From assembly GCA_030220185.1 (NCBI GenBank), contig JASPKZ010007251.1, positions 756,501-820,500 on the forward strand: a stretch of DNA of 64,000 nucleotides. The letters run 5' to 3'. Source of the stretch: Diploptera punctata. Lineage: Eukaryota; Arthropoda; Insecta; Blattodea; Blaberidae. The notes below the pieces were generated by a model. That model had not been told where the DNA came from. It saw only the letters and a program-made list of their open reading frames with translations, and did no database searches. The position numbers and the translations under genes were made by a program. The first letter of the stretch is position 1, and each line of letters begins with the position of its first letter. This document shows positions 58,701 to 63,386 of this stretch, one piece after another.

Positions 58701-61700
58701 ATTCTTGGTCTACCAACTGGACGTTTTCCCTCTGGCTTTCCTACAAGAAGTTTCCATGCACGTCTTTCATTCCCCATACGTGCAACATGTCCTGCCCATC
58801 GCAGTCTACGAGGCTTAACTGTTCTTATTATATCTGGCTTCCTATAAAGACCATGTAGTTCATTGTTATGTAGTCTTCTCCATTCACCTGTCTGTTCATT
58901 TTTAATAAGAATCAAATTAATCGTGAATGAATTAAGAAGAATTCATGATTCATTTGATTCTTATTTTGTACTCAATTTATTTTGTTAAGTGAGCAAGTTG
59001 GTGTATACCAGATTAGTTTACAGTTTATTGGATAATTTGGCACCCTCTATGGATTAGTTGGCTATTCTATATGAATAATGCATGTTATCCATTGTAAATA
59101 TGGCAATTTTAGGTTATTTTATATCAACTTCTCATTAAATTTTATGGTATTTCTCGCATTTTTGGAAAAAAATCAACATATTTATTTGCTCAGGTAATTA
59201 TTGGCATTTTAAAATCATTAGTAAGTTACATTATGATGTTTAATTTAATATTTGAGTTTGTATTCTTTAACATTCTTACCTCATATGTTTATTCTGTTGG
59301 AAGATCGTTTCAAAGCTATTGCTCCATCTTCAGTTTGTGAACAGTTGAAGAGGGAGCAATAGCTTTAAAATGGGGAATAAACATATGAGGTAAGAATGTA
59401 CTAGCTTTATAAAGTAATGTTAAATTCCCAATAAATGTCTTCTTAACTAAGAAGCCGCCATTTGCAAAGATAGAAGCAATGGTTTCAAAGCATTTGGCGA
59501 TAGGGAATTACAACGTATATAAGAGAAAAGTTTGCGTCTAGATCGTAACTCGCCTCGGTAGCTCAGTTGGTAGAGCACTTGGCCCGGAAAGCCAAGGGTC
59601 CCGGGTTCGAGTCCCGGTCTAGGCGAAAATTTTTCTCTTCAAATATAATGTCAAAGAATACAAACTCAAATATTAAATTATTGGCATACTGCTACAATAA
59701 TTTGTATATTTTTAAATTTTCTTTCTGTCTCAATTTATATAGATGCACTCCTGGTATACAGTCTTCCAACATTTTATTGATGGTCTGTGAAATTATTTAT
59801 TCATATGGTGTTAAAACTGCAAGTGAATGTGTTAGAGAGACTGCTGATTTGCATTTGAAGCAGCTTGTATTATGACCATCCATAGCTATGCCCATTCCTT
59901 CCTTGCCATGTGTGGCTTCAGTTCACAGATTCCTGAGATGAAGTCTAAATAAAGAAATACATAAGCTGCCCTTTTAACATGACTGATTTGACATTATTGG
60001 ATCTGGTGTCTTACTAGTTTTTCATGTTTTTATATCTTCTATTCAGAATCCGATGGGGAAGAAGTAGCAGATGATCATGCTTGTCAAAAGTGTGGTAAAA
60101 GTGATCACCCCGAATGGATTTTATTGTGTGACAAATGTGATTCTGGCTGGCATGGTTCTTGTCTACGACCTGCATTACTTGTCATTCCAGAGGGCGACTG
60201 GTTTTGTCCACCCTGTGAGCATGTAAGTACAATCTCTTTTAATGTAAATAAGATTCAAAAATGTGTTTTCTTGAAAGTAATTCACCCCATATCATAGAAA
60301 TGTGTCACATAATAGAGCCCACAGCCATACAAAGATATCCCTGGAAAGTATCATCTCCTTTTGCCTTAATGCGAGATCTTAATTTATGATTGACTTTTCT
60401 GCTCCCAACTGGCACAAAAATCACAGCATTGCCAAACTCTTCAGTATCCAATACCTCCACATCCAAAGAGTTTTCTTTTTTACTATCAGTGATATCTTGT
60501 TCACATATATGCCATAGCAATGATGTTTGATTTGGGTAATTTCATACAAATTAAAATCGTTATGATTAATATGCCACTCTTCTTTTCATACAGTGCATTA
60601 TAAGCTCAACACAGAAACTGTATCAGATCATGACATCTGTGAAATCGTATGACAAACATGAATTGTGATTGGTCAACAGTAAGGCAAGCCCCTTCATGTG
60701 CATATTTGGCCATGTGCTGTGAATCATTTTCTAAAATCTCACTTGGCAACTTGTACCAGAAATAGGCATCTGTCCAACTATAGTAACTACCTGCTGTCAA
60801 GGAATTTTGGTCAAACTCTAACATAGGTACTAGGCAAAATAATCAGACTGAATTTAGGATTGTGAGAATACACCATAGCATGACAGGGCTAGAAGACCCT
60901 TGGCCTGCTCTCTGACTGCTGGCATCACACCACATAAGTCAAACTCAAAGATAGATGATTATCCAGCCAGTATAGGAATGACATGTTATCAACATGTTCA
61001 GCCTCCCAGCAAATTATAGCTGGTTTTCTCAACCTTGAGGTGCTACTTTTTGTAACTACTCAAATTCTTCACAATCCTGGTTGGGCACCGGACCCATACT
61101 GGCTGAAATTCCATGAGAAGATTTCTTTTCCCATGGGGATTCAAACCAGCACAAGTCCCATAGCTCTGTACCAAGGCATCATGCCGTAAATCCTTGGCTA
61201 TGACATGAGACTAGGGTTGAGAGAATGGCTTGTATAAATAACCATTACTCAGGACCTTCAAAGAGAAAATGTTAGATAAGGCGATTCATAAATTAATTAT
61301 GGGAAATAACATTGTGAAGTTTTCAATTGATTAATACTTTGTGTTCTTCAAGCACAGAAACAGCAGTTCTCAAGAGGAATCCCTCCCATCTTCAGCTATC
61401 ATTATGACTGTCGAGTTTTGATCAGAGAAGATGAAGATGTGAACCAAAACTCGACGGTCGTAATGATTTTAATTAAAATTACAGTGGGAGGAACACTATG
61501 AGGTATTTACATTAATGAATGAGTTGGAGAAAATGCTTTAACATCTCACCTCACAAAGTTGCGTGTCTTCATGATACCAATTTCAAAAGTAATACTATAC
61601 TTTTGAAACCAGTATCGTGAAGTAAAGCATTTTCTCCAACTCATTCATTAAAGTCGTAATGATGGTTGAAGATGGGAGGGATTCCTCTTGAAAACTGCAG

Positions 61701-62134
61701 TTTCCATGCTTGAAGAACACAAAGTATGAGGTGAGATACAACTCATTTTATTAATTAAAAAAGGTGATTATGGTTATTGCATTTACTTCACATTTTTAAT
61801 ATGGATTGTTTTAACTCATCAGTGGAGTTTGTAGAATTTTGACCGATGAATTTCTAAATGTGTTTAATCTTAAGAACCCTATTCTTAATATTTGCCATAA
61901 TAATAATAATTGTGATTTTTCAGTCATTTTTTAAAGAGAGTTTCTGTTTTTTTCTTTAGACATTCCTATTGACAAACCTCCAGGAGGAAGAGAATTTGAA
62001 GAGGAGAGTATGATAAGTCATTAAAAAGTCGAGGGAAACGAAGACACTGCCGACGCAAAAGACTTGCATATGTGGGTTTCAGTTTGGATAATGTCCTTCC
62101 TAATAGCGGGACAAGGAAACTGAAGAAGGAAGTG
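27173..62134 (+). CDS. Rsf1: Rsf1 (remodeling and spacing factor 1), partial gene, nine exons
   Basis: Host gene for the large histone-binding subunit of the RSF complex, which with the ISWI ATPase spaces nucleosomes in the nucleus. Exons join as 27173-27357, 29428-29624, 33632-42529, 44214-44428, 49893-49928, 52950-53098, 54795-54958, 60047-60222 and 61960-62134. Domain order (WHIM motifs, long acidic/basic disordered region, PHD finger, basic YVG-containing segment) is that of animal RSF1. All introns are GT-AG and exon phases are compatible. The giant exon makes the protein well over 3000 residues, far longer than human RSF1 (about 1440) but in keeping with long insect versions. Five single-base frame breaks interrupt it (see the exon entries). 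The N-terminal exon was not found upstream; the C-terminus after the last exon is missing. Identity is from motif recognition, not a search. Confidence 0.9.
28160..28289. mobile_element. Minimal PLE snapback, 130 bp, 15-bp target duplication
   Basis: ATATCTTCCACAATT occurs at 28145-28159 and 28290-28304. Arms TATTATTTTTGGTCTGGACA then TCTTACCTCAAT mirrored, AT-rich loop, tail CCTCAAAATATAACTTCCTA. Same family as 62835-63048. Confidence 0.85.
28432..28650 (-). mobile_element. Single PLE terminal repeat with ribozyme-like core
   Basis: TTCTTCTTACCTCATACTTC and, on the minus strand, CTGATGA, stem GACA-ACG-UGUC, then CCGATACTGCAGTG. GAA is changed to GAU, so likely inactive. The insert continues to a CTGCCATCTGGTGTT duplication (28576 and 28615). 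Confidence 0.55.
29428..29624 (+). CDS. Rsf1: Rsf1 exon B: WHIM2/3 motif
   Basis: Follows a TGTTTATTTAG acceptor and ends two bases into a Lys codon before GTAAGT. It encodes [18 protein letters not shown], then [20 protein letters not shown], then a [16 protein letters not shown] end. The R-L-Q-P-[IL]-G-R-D-K core followed by YW is the WHIM2 signature of RSF1/BAZ/WSTF proteins, a region linked in family members to ISWI binding. The two flanking introns hold remnants of one uncharacterised minus-strand gene family (see findings). Confidence 0.93.
29856..30180. repeat. Insertion bounded by 18-bp inverted repeats
   Basis: CCAACGGATCTATGCCC near 29857 and GGGCATAGATCCGTTGG near 30158. CT-rich interior. 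Possible MITE; class unknown. Confidence 0.45.
30190..30592 (-). pseudogene. Remnant of the same uncharacterised arthropod family, central part
   Basis: Minus-strand frame open over 192 codons (including some flanking sequence): [73 protein letters not shown] associate the CYFC-like pair, YPN..SA.RPVPH and the preceding DQLWAP..C block with the N-terminal half of the family whose C-terminal half is at 27.9-29.0 kb. Rsf1 exon B lies between the two remnants. Confidence 0.55.
30935..31060. mobile_element. PLE snapback fragment
   Basis: GTGAGTCGTGAAATCTCACC mirrored at 31035-31058. Minus-strand core: (C)TAAGATGAG…GCCTCCC, GAA, ACUG/CAGU, U. Confidence 0.6.
31230..31490 (+). repeat. Diverged direct repeat of about 150 bp
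   Basis: ATGTGTGTACCGAGTTGGTT and ATGTGTACCAAATTTGGTTG, each followed by GAAAT, (G)GCATTT and GAGACTTATG/GAGTTATATG motifs. A dispersed-repeat type often seen in arthropod genomes; not classified. Confidence 0.4.
31640..31735. mobile_element. Small PLE-type snapback
   Basis: ATTGTATTTTGAGTT and AACTCAAAATATAATT as arms, tail AACCTCATAATGTTATTTCC. Confidence 0.5.
31953..32310. mobile_element. PLE snapback with ribozyme-like cores in both arms
   Basis: CACCTAATATCCAGTCTTCT … TTAAACCGGTTTTGAAGCTT mirrored by …AAGCTTCGAAACCGGTTTAA to GGATATGAGGTG; tail CCTCATAGTGATTTTTCCTA. Left-arm minus strand: CTGAAGA, GAAGC/GCTTC, AAA, CCGG, U. Right arm: GAAGA, same stem, GAA-ACC-GGU-U. The arms also carry CCTCTGTTGGTGGAC, shared with other PLE copies. 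Confidence 0.75.
32445..32600 (+). mobile_element. Single PLE terminal repeat, diverged
   Basis: TTGAAAACTAGTTCCC and AAAATATGAGGTAAGATGTA shared with 55340-55440. Confidence 0.5.
33105..33600. mobile_element. PLE snapback carrying a second snapback inside
   Basis: Outer arms TGTACCTCACCTCATACTCC / GAGTATGAGATGAGATA with two GATGAGAGGGATGC motifs back to back near 33465-33520. The inner element (33201-33437) interrupts the outer left arm. Ends 30 bp before the acceptor of the giant Rsf1 exon. Confidence 0.7.
33201..33437. mobile_element. Inner PLE snapback
   Basis: Tail AATAGGAAGTAACATTAAGA, arms 33241-33437 mirrored (ATTAAAACATTTTGTCTGTT). Plus-strand core CTGACAA, GGGGCU…AGCUCU, GAA, ACAU/AUGU, A: hammerhead-like with G8 changed to A. 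Confidence 0.7.
33632..42529 (+). CDS. Rsf1: Rsf1 exon C: giant 8.9-kb exon, disordered region, four frame breaks
   Basis: Starts after TATCATTTCAG with G, completing the Lys codon of exon B, and continues [18 protein letters not shown], matching the RSF1 segment just after the WHIM motifs. It ends in C before GTAAGT (phase 1). The product is low-complexity, rich in Ser, Lys, Asp, Thr and Glu, with an acidic patch near the start and basic RRTRSSGPP- and KKRK-type clusters near the end. The frame moves by +1 four times: between 34003 and 34049, 34496 and 34542, 34893 and 34960, and late in 35659-35810, most likely near 35794-35810. Each break could be repaired by removing one A from an A-rich run. 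After the last break, more than 2240 codons are open to the donor. Two in-frame repeat arrays lie at 39763-39993 and 39997-40488. Composition and isolation of any frame argue for coding. Confidence 0.9.
39763..39993 (+). repeat. In-frame 33-bp tandem repeat in Rsf1 (7 x 11 aa)
   Basis: Seven consecutive 11-residue units of the form [11 protein letters not shown], each starting with V-D-K (V-N-K in the last), with no indels. Variation is mostly at positions 4-8 and the last residue. The array sits in the disordered part of Rsf1 and abuts a second array of different period. Confidence 0.95.
39997..40488 (+). repeat. In-frame 84-bp tandem repeat in Rsf1 (6 x 28 aa)
   Basis: Six units beginning LGKQTI(E/D)SV and ending TVEP...AEKT. 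Starts are at 39997, 40081, 40165, 40249, 40330 and 40414. The fourth unit is one residue short at the junction and the last lacks three residues before AEKT; frame is kept throughout. The DNA units are very similar, so copy number could be polymorphic or collapsed in assembly. Confidence 0.95.
42563..42895 (-). mobile_element. SINE4, minus copy
   Basis: Contains TTATAGCTGGTTTTCTCAGC, GCACCGGTCCCATACTGGC and the reversed tRNA-like head GACTCGAACCAGCAC. Starts 35 bp after the donor of the giant Rsf1 exon. Confidence 0.8.
43050..43520. mobile_element. PLE snapback, long form
   Basis: Tail TAGGAATTAATCACTATGAG; arms 43098-43285 and about 43320-43520 mirrored, including CCTCTGTTGGTGGACCGATG. These coding-side parts read [20 protein letters not shown], the C-terminal end of a PLE protein followed by its 3' region. 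Confidence 0.85.
43438..43486 (+). ncRNA. Hammerhead-like ribozyme
   Basis: Stem I AAGUU/AACUU (5 bp), CTGAGGA at 43444-43450, stem II GAGAC/GUCUC, GAA at 43469-43471, then AUAGCGAU and U. The left-arm copy on the minus strand has C at the cleavage base. Confidence 0.6.
43545..43690. repeat. Small palindrome next to the PLE snapback
   Basis: GTCAATATGCCCATT (43573) mirrored by AATGGGCATATTGAC; core AATGACAGCTTGGCTGTGGAA resembles the PLE ribozyme stem. Confidence 0.5.
43812..44138 (-). mobile_element. SINE1, minus copy
   Basis: Runs from CCATCCATAGTAATTCTGCC to GACCACAGCGGTGGAC, with the reversed head GAATCAAACCTGGGCCCGC. Lies 75 bp before Rsf1 exon D. Confidence 0.85.
44214..44428 (+). CDS. 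Rsf1: Rsf1 exon D
   Basis: Acceptor TTATGTTTTAG; the first two bases complete the codon begun at 42529. It encodes [19 protein letters not shown], then [19 protein letters not shown] and a charged helix ending KHDEKDSK, then GTAAAA. The [17 protein letters not shown] segment is the basic, helical stretch expected between the disordered region and the PHD finger of RSF1. Ends in phase 0. Preceded by a SINE insertion in the intron. Confidence 0.85.
44465..44700 (+). mobile_element. tRNA-derived SINE, fifth type
   Basis: GCTGGCTCAGATGGTAGCAT and GCCCCAGGTTCGATACATG are A and B boxes, followed by a GTTGAAAATTTTAATTGTAA inverted section. Single copy here. 44.70-45.45 kb holds nothing I can support. 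Confidence 0.55.
45447..45766 (-). mobile_element. SINE1, minus copy
   Basis: Most complete minus copy; head GATCGAACCCAGGCCCGCTG and GCACGCTACCTCGAGACC. Its internal GCATGAAAATGC segment is shortened relative to other copies. Confidence 0.9.
45858..46340 (+). repeat. Tandem array, 3 units of about 165 bp
   Basis: Units start TGTAACGGAAT at 45858, 46023 and 46189. Each contains CGCGATTTTCACC, TTGGATCGACTTGAAA, GTAGAGGACCCGTGACAATA and TAAAATCCTGGCCATAATCA. Preceded by a (CTAT)n run. Highly similar units indicate recent amplification. Confidence 0.9.
46385..46485 (+). other. tRNA-like sequence, possibly intron-containing
   Basis: AGAGCTCAATTGGTAGAGTA (D arm) and GCTGGTTCAAATCCGGC (T arm) are separated by an expanded anticodon region ATTGGTATATAATTTCAG. 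The spacing would need an intron. Acceptor stem is not convincing. May be a SINE head. Confidence 0.3.
46575..47045. repeat. AT-rich palindrome with about 205-bp arms
   Basis: Arms (AATAATAGTTTTAAAAAAAC … AAGCGTGGGGTGCT on the left; AGCACCCCACGCTT … GTTTTTTAAAACTATTATT on the right) around a loop of about 57 bp (46786-46842). Close to identical arms. No PLE core or tail, so a different foldback class. Confidence 0.85.
47250..47428 (+). pseudogene. LINE C-terminal remnant with (GAA)n tail
   Basis: Reads [20 protein letters not shown] and after a frame break [18 protein letters not shown], ending GAAGAAGAAGAA. Confidence 0.65.
47430..47650 (-). pseudogene. LINE C-terminal remnant, minus
   Basis: Reverse complement includes [20 protein letters not shown] and [12 protein letters not shown] residues, abutting the plus-strand remnant tail-to-tail. 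Confidence 0.45.
47700..48095. mobile_element. SINE3 units in inverted arrangement
   Basis: A reversed copy (47700-47780, GGACTTGAACCCGGGAC) faces a plus copy with body ATTTATCCATCATTGAGATG and head AGGTAGCTCAGGTGGTAGAG, GGTTCAAGTCCCGGTC. The next stretch to 48.78 kb has only weak LINE-like minus-strand debris. Confidence 0.7.
48775..49092. mobile_element. SINE3-type foldback, left part
   Basis: TTGTAAATCAATGGTAAAGA opens here and its mirror lies at 49780-49800. Contains a reversed tRNA-like head (GGGAATCGAACCCCGAACC) and a forward one (GGTTCGGGTTCGATTCCCAG). Split from its right end by the PLE that follows. Confidence 0.6.
49093..49772 (+). mobile_element. PLE 3' part with GIY-YIG endonuclease
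   Basis: Starts TATTTAATTTTAGGAAGT (the family tail in reverse). Frame from about 49299: [60 protein letters not shown], then [13 protein letters not shown] and [16 protein letters not shown], stop at 49659. GIY…YIG, Arg and Glu positions fit an intact endonuclease. Followed by a ribozyme-like core and GAGGTAAGATGTCCAGACTA. RT deleted. Confidence 0.88.
49675..49730 (+). ncRNA. Hammerhead-like core of the PLE
   Basis: CTGACAA (G8 to A), AAAACAGAATTTTTT hairpin, GAA, ACA/UGU, then C. Weaker than the other copies because of the core substitution. Confidence 0.4.
49893..49928 (+). CDS. Rsf1: Rsf1 exon E: 36-bp microexon
   Basis: Twelve codons, [12 protein letters not shown], between TTTCATTTCAG and GTAAGT, phase 0 at both ends. 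It encodes a basic cluster of nuclear-localisation type. Its symmetry means skipping it would not change the frame. Confidence 0.8.
50195..50450 (+). repeat. Unclassified repeat-like block
   Basis: CCAACCCCCAGCTATCCTGG resembles AACCAGCCCCCAACCATCCA at 20.52 kb. GC-richer than its surroundings. Function unknown. Confidence 0.3.
50535..50640 (-). mobile_element. SINE3-like, minus
   Basis: AAAGAAAATTAATGCTTGAA and reversed head AATCGAACCCCAAACCTC. Confidence 0.6.
50815..52215. mobile_element. Two PLE 3' parts head to head, right copy internally duplicated
   Basis: Left copy on the minus strand ([40 protein letters not shown]), right copy on plus ([37 protein letters not shown]). The block from ATGTTAAAAATGGAGAAATA to CAAAAGTGACAAAA occurs twice (about 51565-51845 and 51845-52125). 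Both outer ends show GACAATGTCGCG / CAACGTCGCACAAAAG core remains and CTCATATTTCTTGATTTT. Tail CCTCATAGTGTCATTTCCT at the right. Confidence 0.82.
52217..52610 (-). mobile_element. SINE2, minus copy
   Basis: Near full length, from AAGCCCATATTTCCCTTAAC to GACTAGTGGTTATGCT reversed (AGCATAACCACTAGTC). Confidence 0.85.
52672..52790. repeat. (TA)n microsatellite, two runs
   Basis: Two TATATA runs at 52674-52695 and 52744-52788, separated by a short unique segment, in the intron before exon F. Confidence 0.9.
52950..53098 (+). CDS. Rsf1: Rsf1 exon F: acidic then lysine-rich segment
   Basis: Acceptor TATATTTCAG, donor AAG|GTAATG. It encodes [19 protein letters not shown], then a run of Lys/Arg, then a [16 protein letters not shown] end. 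Phase 0 start, two bases left over, fitting exon G. An upstream (TA)n run lies in the same intron. Confidence 0.85.
53510..53775 (-). mobile_element. SINE3, minus copy with body
   Basis: GAAGAGAAAAATTATATGCT, reversed head GTTTGAACCTAGGACCTTTG and CACTGAGCTACCTGAG, then the body to CTTTATAAAGCCAGTAG; the last segment is echoed in reverse at 53810-53840. Confidence 0.8.
53855..54126 (-). pseudogene. LINE C-terminal remnant
   Basis: Reverse complement encodes [20 protein letters not shown] then [19 protein letters not shown] and a [21 protein letters not shown] tail, the typical LINE C-terminal W.GH..RM block. Confidence 0.7.
54141..54240. mobile_element. Deleted PLE snapback
   Basis: Identical tail to 43050 (TAGGAATTAATCACTATGAG) followed by GGTGAAATTAA and its mirror; interior lost. 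Confidence 0.7.
54403..54762. mobile_element. PLE snapback with intact-looking ribozymes
   Basis: Arms from TTAAATTAAAAGATTCTTAC to the CCTCTGTTGGTGGACC centre, mirrored; tail CCTCACAGTGATAATTCCTA ends 30 bp before Rsf1 exon G. Confidence 0.85.
54635..54690 (+). ncRNA. Hammerhead ribozyme candidate (mirror on minus strand near 54438-54492)
   Basis: Stem I GUA/UAC, CTGAAGA at 54642-54648, stem II GGGCC/GGCCU with 7-base loop, GAA at 54667-54669, stem III AUCG/CGAU, cleavage base C at 54678. All invariant core positions match; best candidate in the window. Confidence 0.7.
54795..54958 (+). CDS. Rsf1: Rsf1 exon G: poly-Glu segment
   Basis: Acceptor TTTAATTTTAG; the first base completes a Ser codon from exon F. 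It encodes [20 protein letters not shown] and then [20 protein letters not shown] followed by [11 protein letters not shown], ending one base into a codon before GTATAT. An acidic stretch just before the PHD finger is typical of RSF1. A PLE snapback ends about 30 bp upstream, so the insertion nearly touches the splice acceptor. Confidence 0.85.
55104..55440. mobile_element. PLE snapback plus adjacent single terminal repeat
   Basis: 55104-55328 is a near-perfect palindrome (CACCTCATACTTCTTAACTC). Plus-strand core CTGAGAA, GUCAC/GUGAC, GAA, AUCC/GGAU, C (G8 to A). It is followed by a diverged repeat shared with 32.45-32.60 kb. Confidence 0.75.
55440..56200. other. No feature recognised
   Basis: AT-rich intron sequence of Rsf1. 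Short pyrimidine-rich tracts (TTTCTTCTTCTTCTTCACTT near 55740) resemble reversed LINE tails, but nothing can be supported. Confidence 0.5.
56227..57425 (-). pseudogene. Unclassified Cys-rich mobile gene, left copy of an inverted pair
   Basis: Minus-strand pieces: [20 protein letters not shown] then [20 protein letters not shown] (57.36-57.22), a linker, then [40 protein letters not shown] and [20 protein letters not shown], ending [23 protein letters not shown] and CGCRKAGL.CS..C..C.G are blocks I recall from repetitive uncharacterised animal proteins, some with PIN/FEN-like domains. No catalytic assignment possible from this fragment. Confidence 0.55.
57449..58308 (+). pseudogene. Right copy of the inverted Cys-rich gene
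   Basis: Mirrors 56227-57101 with few differences: [65 protein letters not shown], then [17 protein letters not shown]. The arm continues past the coding end through GGCGTACGAGCGCC to TTTTCCAGGTAAAACTGCC. Confidence 0.6.
58490..58975. mobile_element. PLE snapback (family of 4473), split by a LINE
   Basis: Tail TTTGGGAATTTTTACATTAT then GAGGTT on the left; TAAGAATCAAATTAATCGTG and its mirror GATTCATTTGATTCTTATT on the right. The LINE occupies 58542-58898. Confidence 0.7.
58542..58898 (-). pseudogene. 5'-truncated LINE, WRAYV family, 10-bp target duplication
   Basis: TTTTTAATAA at 58532-58541 and 58899-58908. Minus-strand frame without stops: [100 protein letters not shown] and AMNLRVR. 3' end (ACTA)n. 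Recent. Confidence 0.93.
59271..59398. mobile_element. PLE snapback, short
   Basis: CATTCTTACCTCATATGTTT mirrored. Left-arm minus strand: CTGAAGA, GGAGC…, GAA, ACGAUC. Right arm carries AAAAT in place of GAAAC. Confidence 0.65.
59400..59645 (+). mobile_element. SINE3, full length
   Basis: Body CTTTATAAAGTAATGTTAAA and AAGAAGCCGCCATTTGCAAA, tRNA-like head GCCTCGGTAGCTCAGTTGGT AGAGCA, T arm GGGTTCGAGTCCCGG, end TTTTTCTCTTCAAATAT. Best copy in the window; loop CCGGAAA lacks U33. Confidence 0.85.
60047..60222 (+). CDS. Rsf1: Rsf1 exon H: PHD finger
   Basis: Acceptor TTCTATTCAG, donor CAT|GTAAGT. It encodes [57 protein letters not shown] and EH. The C4HC3 pattern is complete: CxxC, then CDxCDSGWH, then C, then WFCPPC, close to human RSF1 (CKKCGLPNHPELILLCD). 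PHD fingers of this type read histone H3 tails; for RSF1 itself the established ligand is H2A-K119-ubiquitin nucleosomes through a separate region, so ligand assignment for this finger is inference. Confidence 0.97.
60300..60830 (-). pseudogene. Unrecognised coding-like remnant
   Basis: Minus-strand frames [60 protein letters not shown], then after a stop [11 protein letters not shown], and [20 protein letters not shown] then [20 protein letters not shown]. Composition is protein-like across two frames, so probably a decayed gene or element. I do not recognise it. Confidence 0.4.
60870..61215 (-). mobile_element. SINE4, minus copy
   Basis: Matches 42563-42895: TTATAGCTGGTTTTCTCAAC, GCACCGGACCCATACTGGC, reversed head GATTCAAACCAGCACAAGT. 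Confidence 0.8.
61300..61740. mobile_element. PLE snapback with a second snapback nested inside
   Basis: Outer arms about 61334-61470 and 61660-61735 (CTTTGTGTTCTTCAAGCA … GGAATCCCTCCCATCTTCAG). The right arm has GAAGA, GGGA…UCCU, GAA, AACUG/CAGUU. An inner palindrome at 61512-61651 (AATGAATGAGTTGGAGAAAA) separates the two GTCGTAATGATG segments. Confidence 0.7.
61960..62134 (+). CDS. Rsf1: Rsf1 exon I: segment after the PHD finger, one frame break
   Basis: Acceptor TTTCTTTAG, donor GTG|GTAAGT. It opens [13 protein letters not shown] in the frame set by exon H, aligning with the LLCEKLEEQLQDLD of human RSF1. The conserved [12 protein letters not shown], then [17 protein letters not shown] (human RLVYVGISIENIIP) is in the next frame. 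The shift must fall within 62000-62010, an AG-rich run, because the first frame stops at 62011 and the second is closed upstream at 61997. Exon length is 175 = 3x58+1, consistent with one surplus base. Confidence 0.88.
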
Positions 62135-62384
62135 GTAAGTTCAATCAATAATAATAATGTAATATAACAATGCAACGTCCAACATGCATAGATTTTTGTC
62201 CTCATGAGATACCAATAGTTGTAACTGATGCAGTTTTGTTATCGTGTTTTTAAATATGTATTCAGAATTTCTCCCATCACCCATAGTTTTTTTTATTTTA
62301 ATTTCAATTAATGGATTTAAATAATCATTTTTTTAATAAATATTTTTTCGTTCATTTGTCCATTGTGAAATAAAACCAAATGAG

Positions 62385-62520
62385 CTAACTCAGGAGATTT
62401 CAGCTATGGAAAAGAGATATCAAGGCATATGGAATCCTAATATGCTGGCCGATTATTGTTTGACCATCAAGAGGGATGCTCCACATGCGAAATATAGCAG
62501 AAAATCTATATTTTTTTACT
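62385..62520 (+). pseudogene. Third remnant of the uncharacterised arthropod family, C-terminus
   Basis: Plus-strand frame EISAMEKRYQGIWNPNMLAD, YCLTIKRDAPHAKYSRKS corresponds to the EME.RYQG.W…ADYCW.L.RD block of the family at 27.9 kb. Ends at the K-S-rich tail. Between this and Rsf1 exon I there is only AT-rich intron. Confidence 0.6.
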
Positions 62521-62834
62521 TTCTAGGTGAGTCCGAATGTTTGAATATTGTGTAGTTACGAATGTAGAAAATATTAAAGTGTTTGAAATTATAAATTCCT
62601 GTCTCTCGGAAACCTTGCGTGATGGAGAAAAACTGATATATTTGAATTCAGGAGAAAAAATACTATCAGAATCACATATTTTCCTTTCTGAGACAAAAAA
62701 GTTTATTTTTTGTTGCTCAGTGTAATTAAAAAATAATAAATTGTAATATAAAAATATATTGGAAGAAACTAACAAACCAGAAGTTCTGCAAAAAACTGTA
62801 ATAACAACTTTCAGATTGATTAAAGGTTGTGATT

Positions 62835-63048
62835 ATATTATTTTTAGTCTGGACATCTTACCTCAATATTAATGTTGATTTGTTCTTGAACGTGTTTCAA
62901 AACAATTCTGACTGGGAAAGCTGACGACAAAACAGAATTGTTTTCAAACATGTTCAAGAACAAATCAACATTAATGTTGAGGTAAGATGTCCAGACTAAA
63001 AATAATATAATTAAAATAACCTCAAAATATAACTTCCTAAAATTAAAT
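62835..63048. mobile_element. PLE snapback with 16-bp target duplication
   Basis: ATTAAAGGTTGTGATT at 62819-62834 and 63049-63064. Arms ATATTATTTTTAGTCTGGAC … CAAAACAATTCTG mirrored; tail CCTCAAAATATAACTTCCTA. Plus-strand core GCTGACGA, CAAAAC/UUGUUUU, CAA, ACAUGU, U. Confidence 0.88.
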
Positions 63049-63119
63049 ATTAAAGGTTGTGATTTTCTCCAAGGCATCTGTGTAGAATTAATATAATGAA
63101 TCCCCTACTTGTTCTTTCT

Positions 63120-63290
63120 TTAATTTTAAGGGATATGGGATCATGTTAGTCGTGGTGATATAGTGGTTACTATGCTTATCTCTGGTTCCAAAGTTCATGG
63201 CTGGGTTTGATATATTTTTCAGGGTGTAAAATCCAATGTGTGGATTTTTAAGGGAAAATAAAGCTATGGGTTCCATGTCAAAAGATCTAA
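63120..63290 (+). mobile_element. SINE2-like diverged fragment
   Basis: GTGATATAGTGGTTACTATG, GGGTTTGATATA and GGATTTTTAAGGGAAAATAA parallel the SINE2 head and early body, with much divergence. Confidence 0.4.
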
Positions 63291-63386
63291 ACGTTGTAGT
63301 GACAATAAATTATACTCGAAGCAGTGATGCTATACCAGAGAAAATGTAAACAGGCATTTAAATTAAAAGTGTTTATTTAGGTAATA

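Noticed and set aside
59552..59624. Second cloverleaf, apparent anticodon GGA
   Set aside because: Same SINE3 family with its body and TTTTTCTCTTCAAA end; not a tRNA gene.
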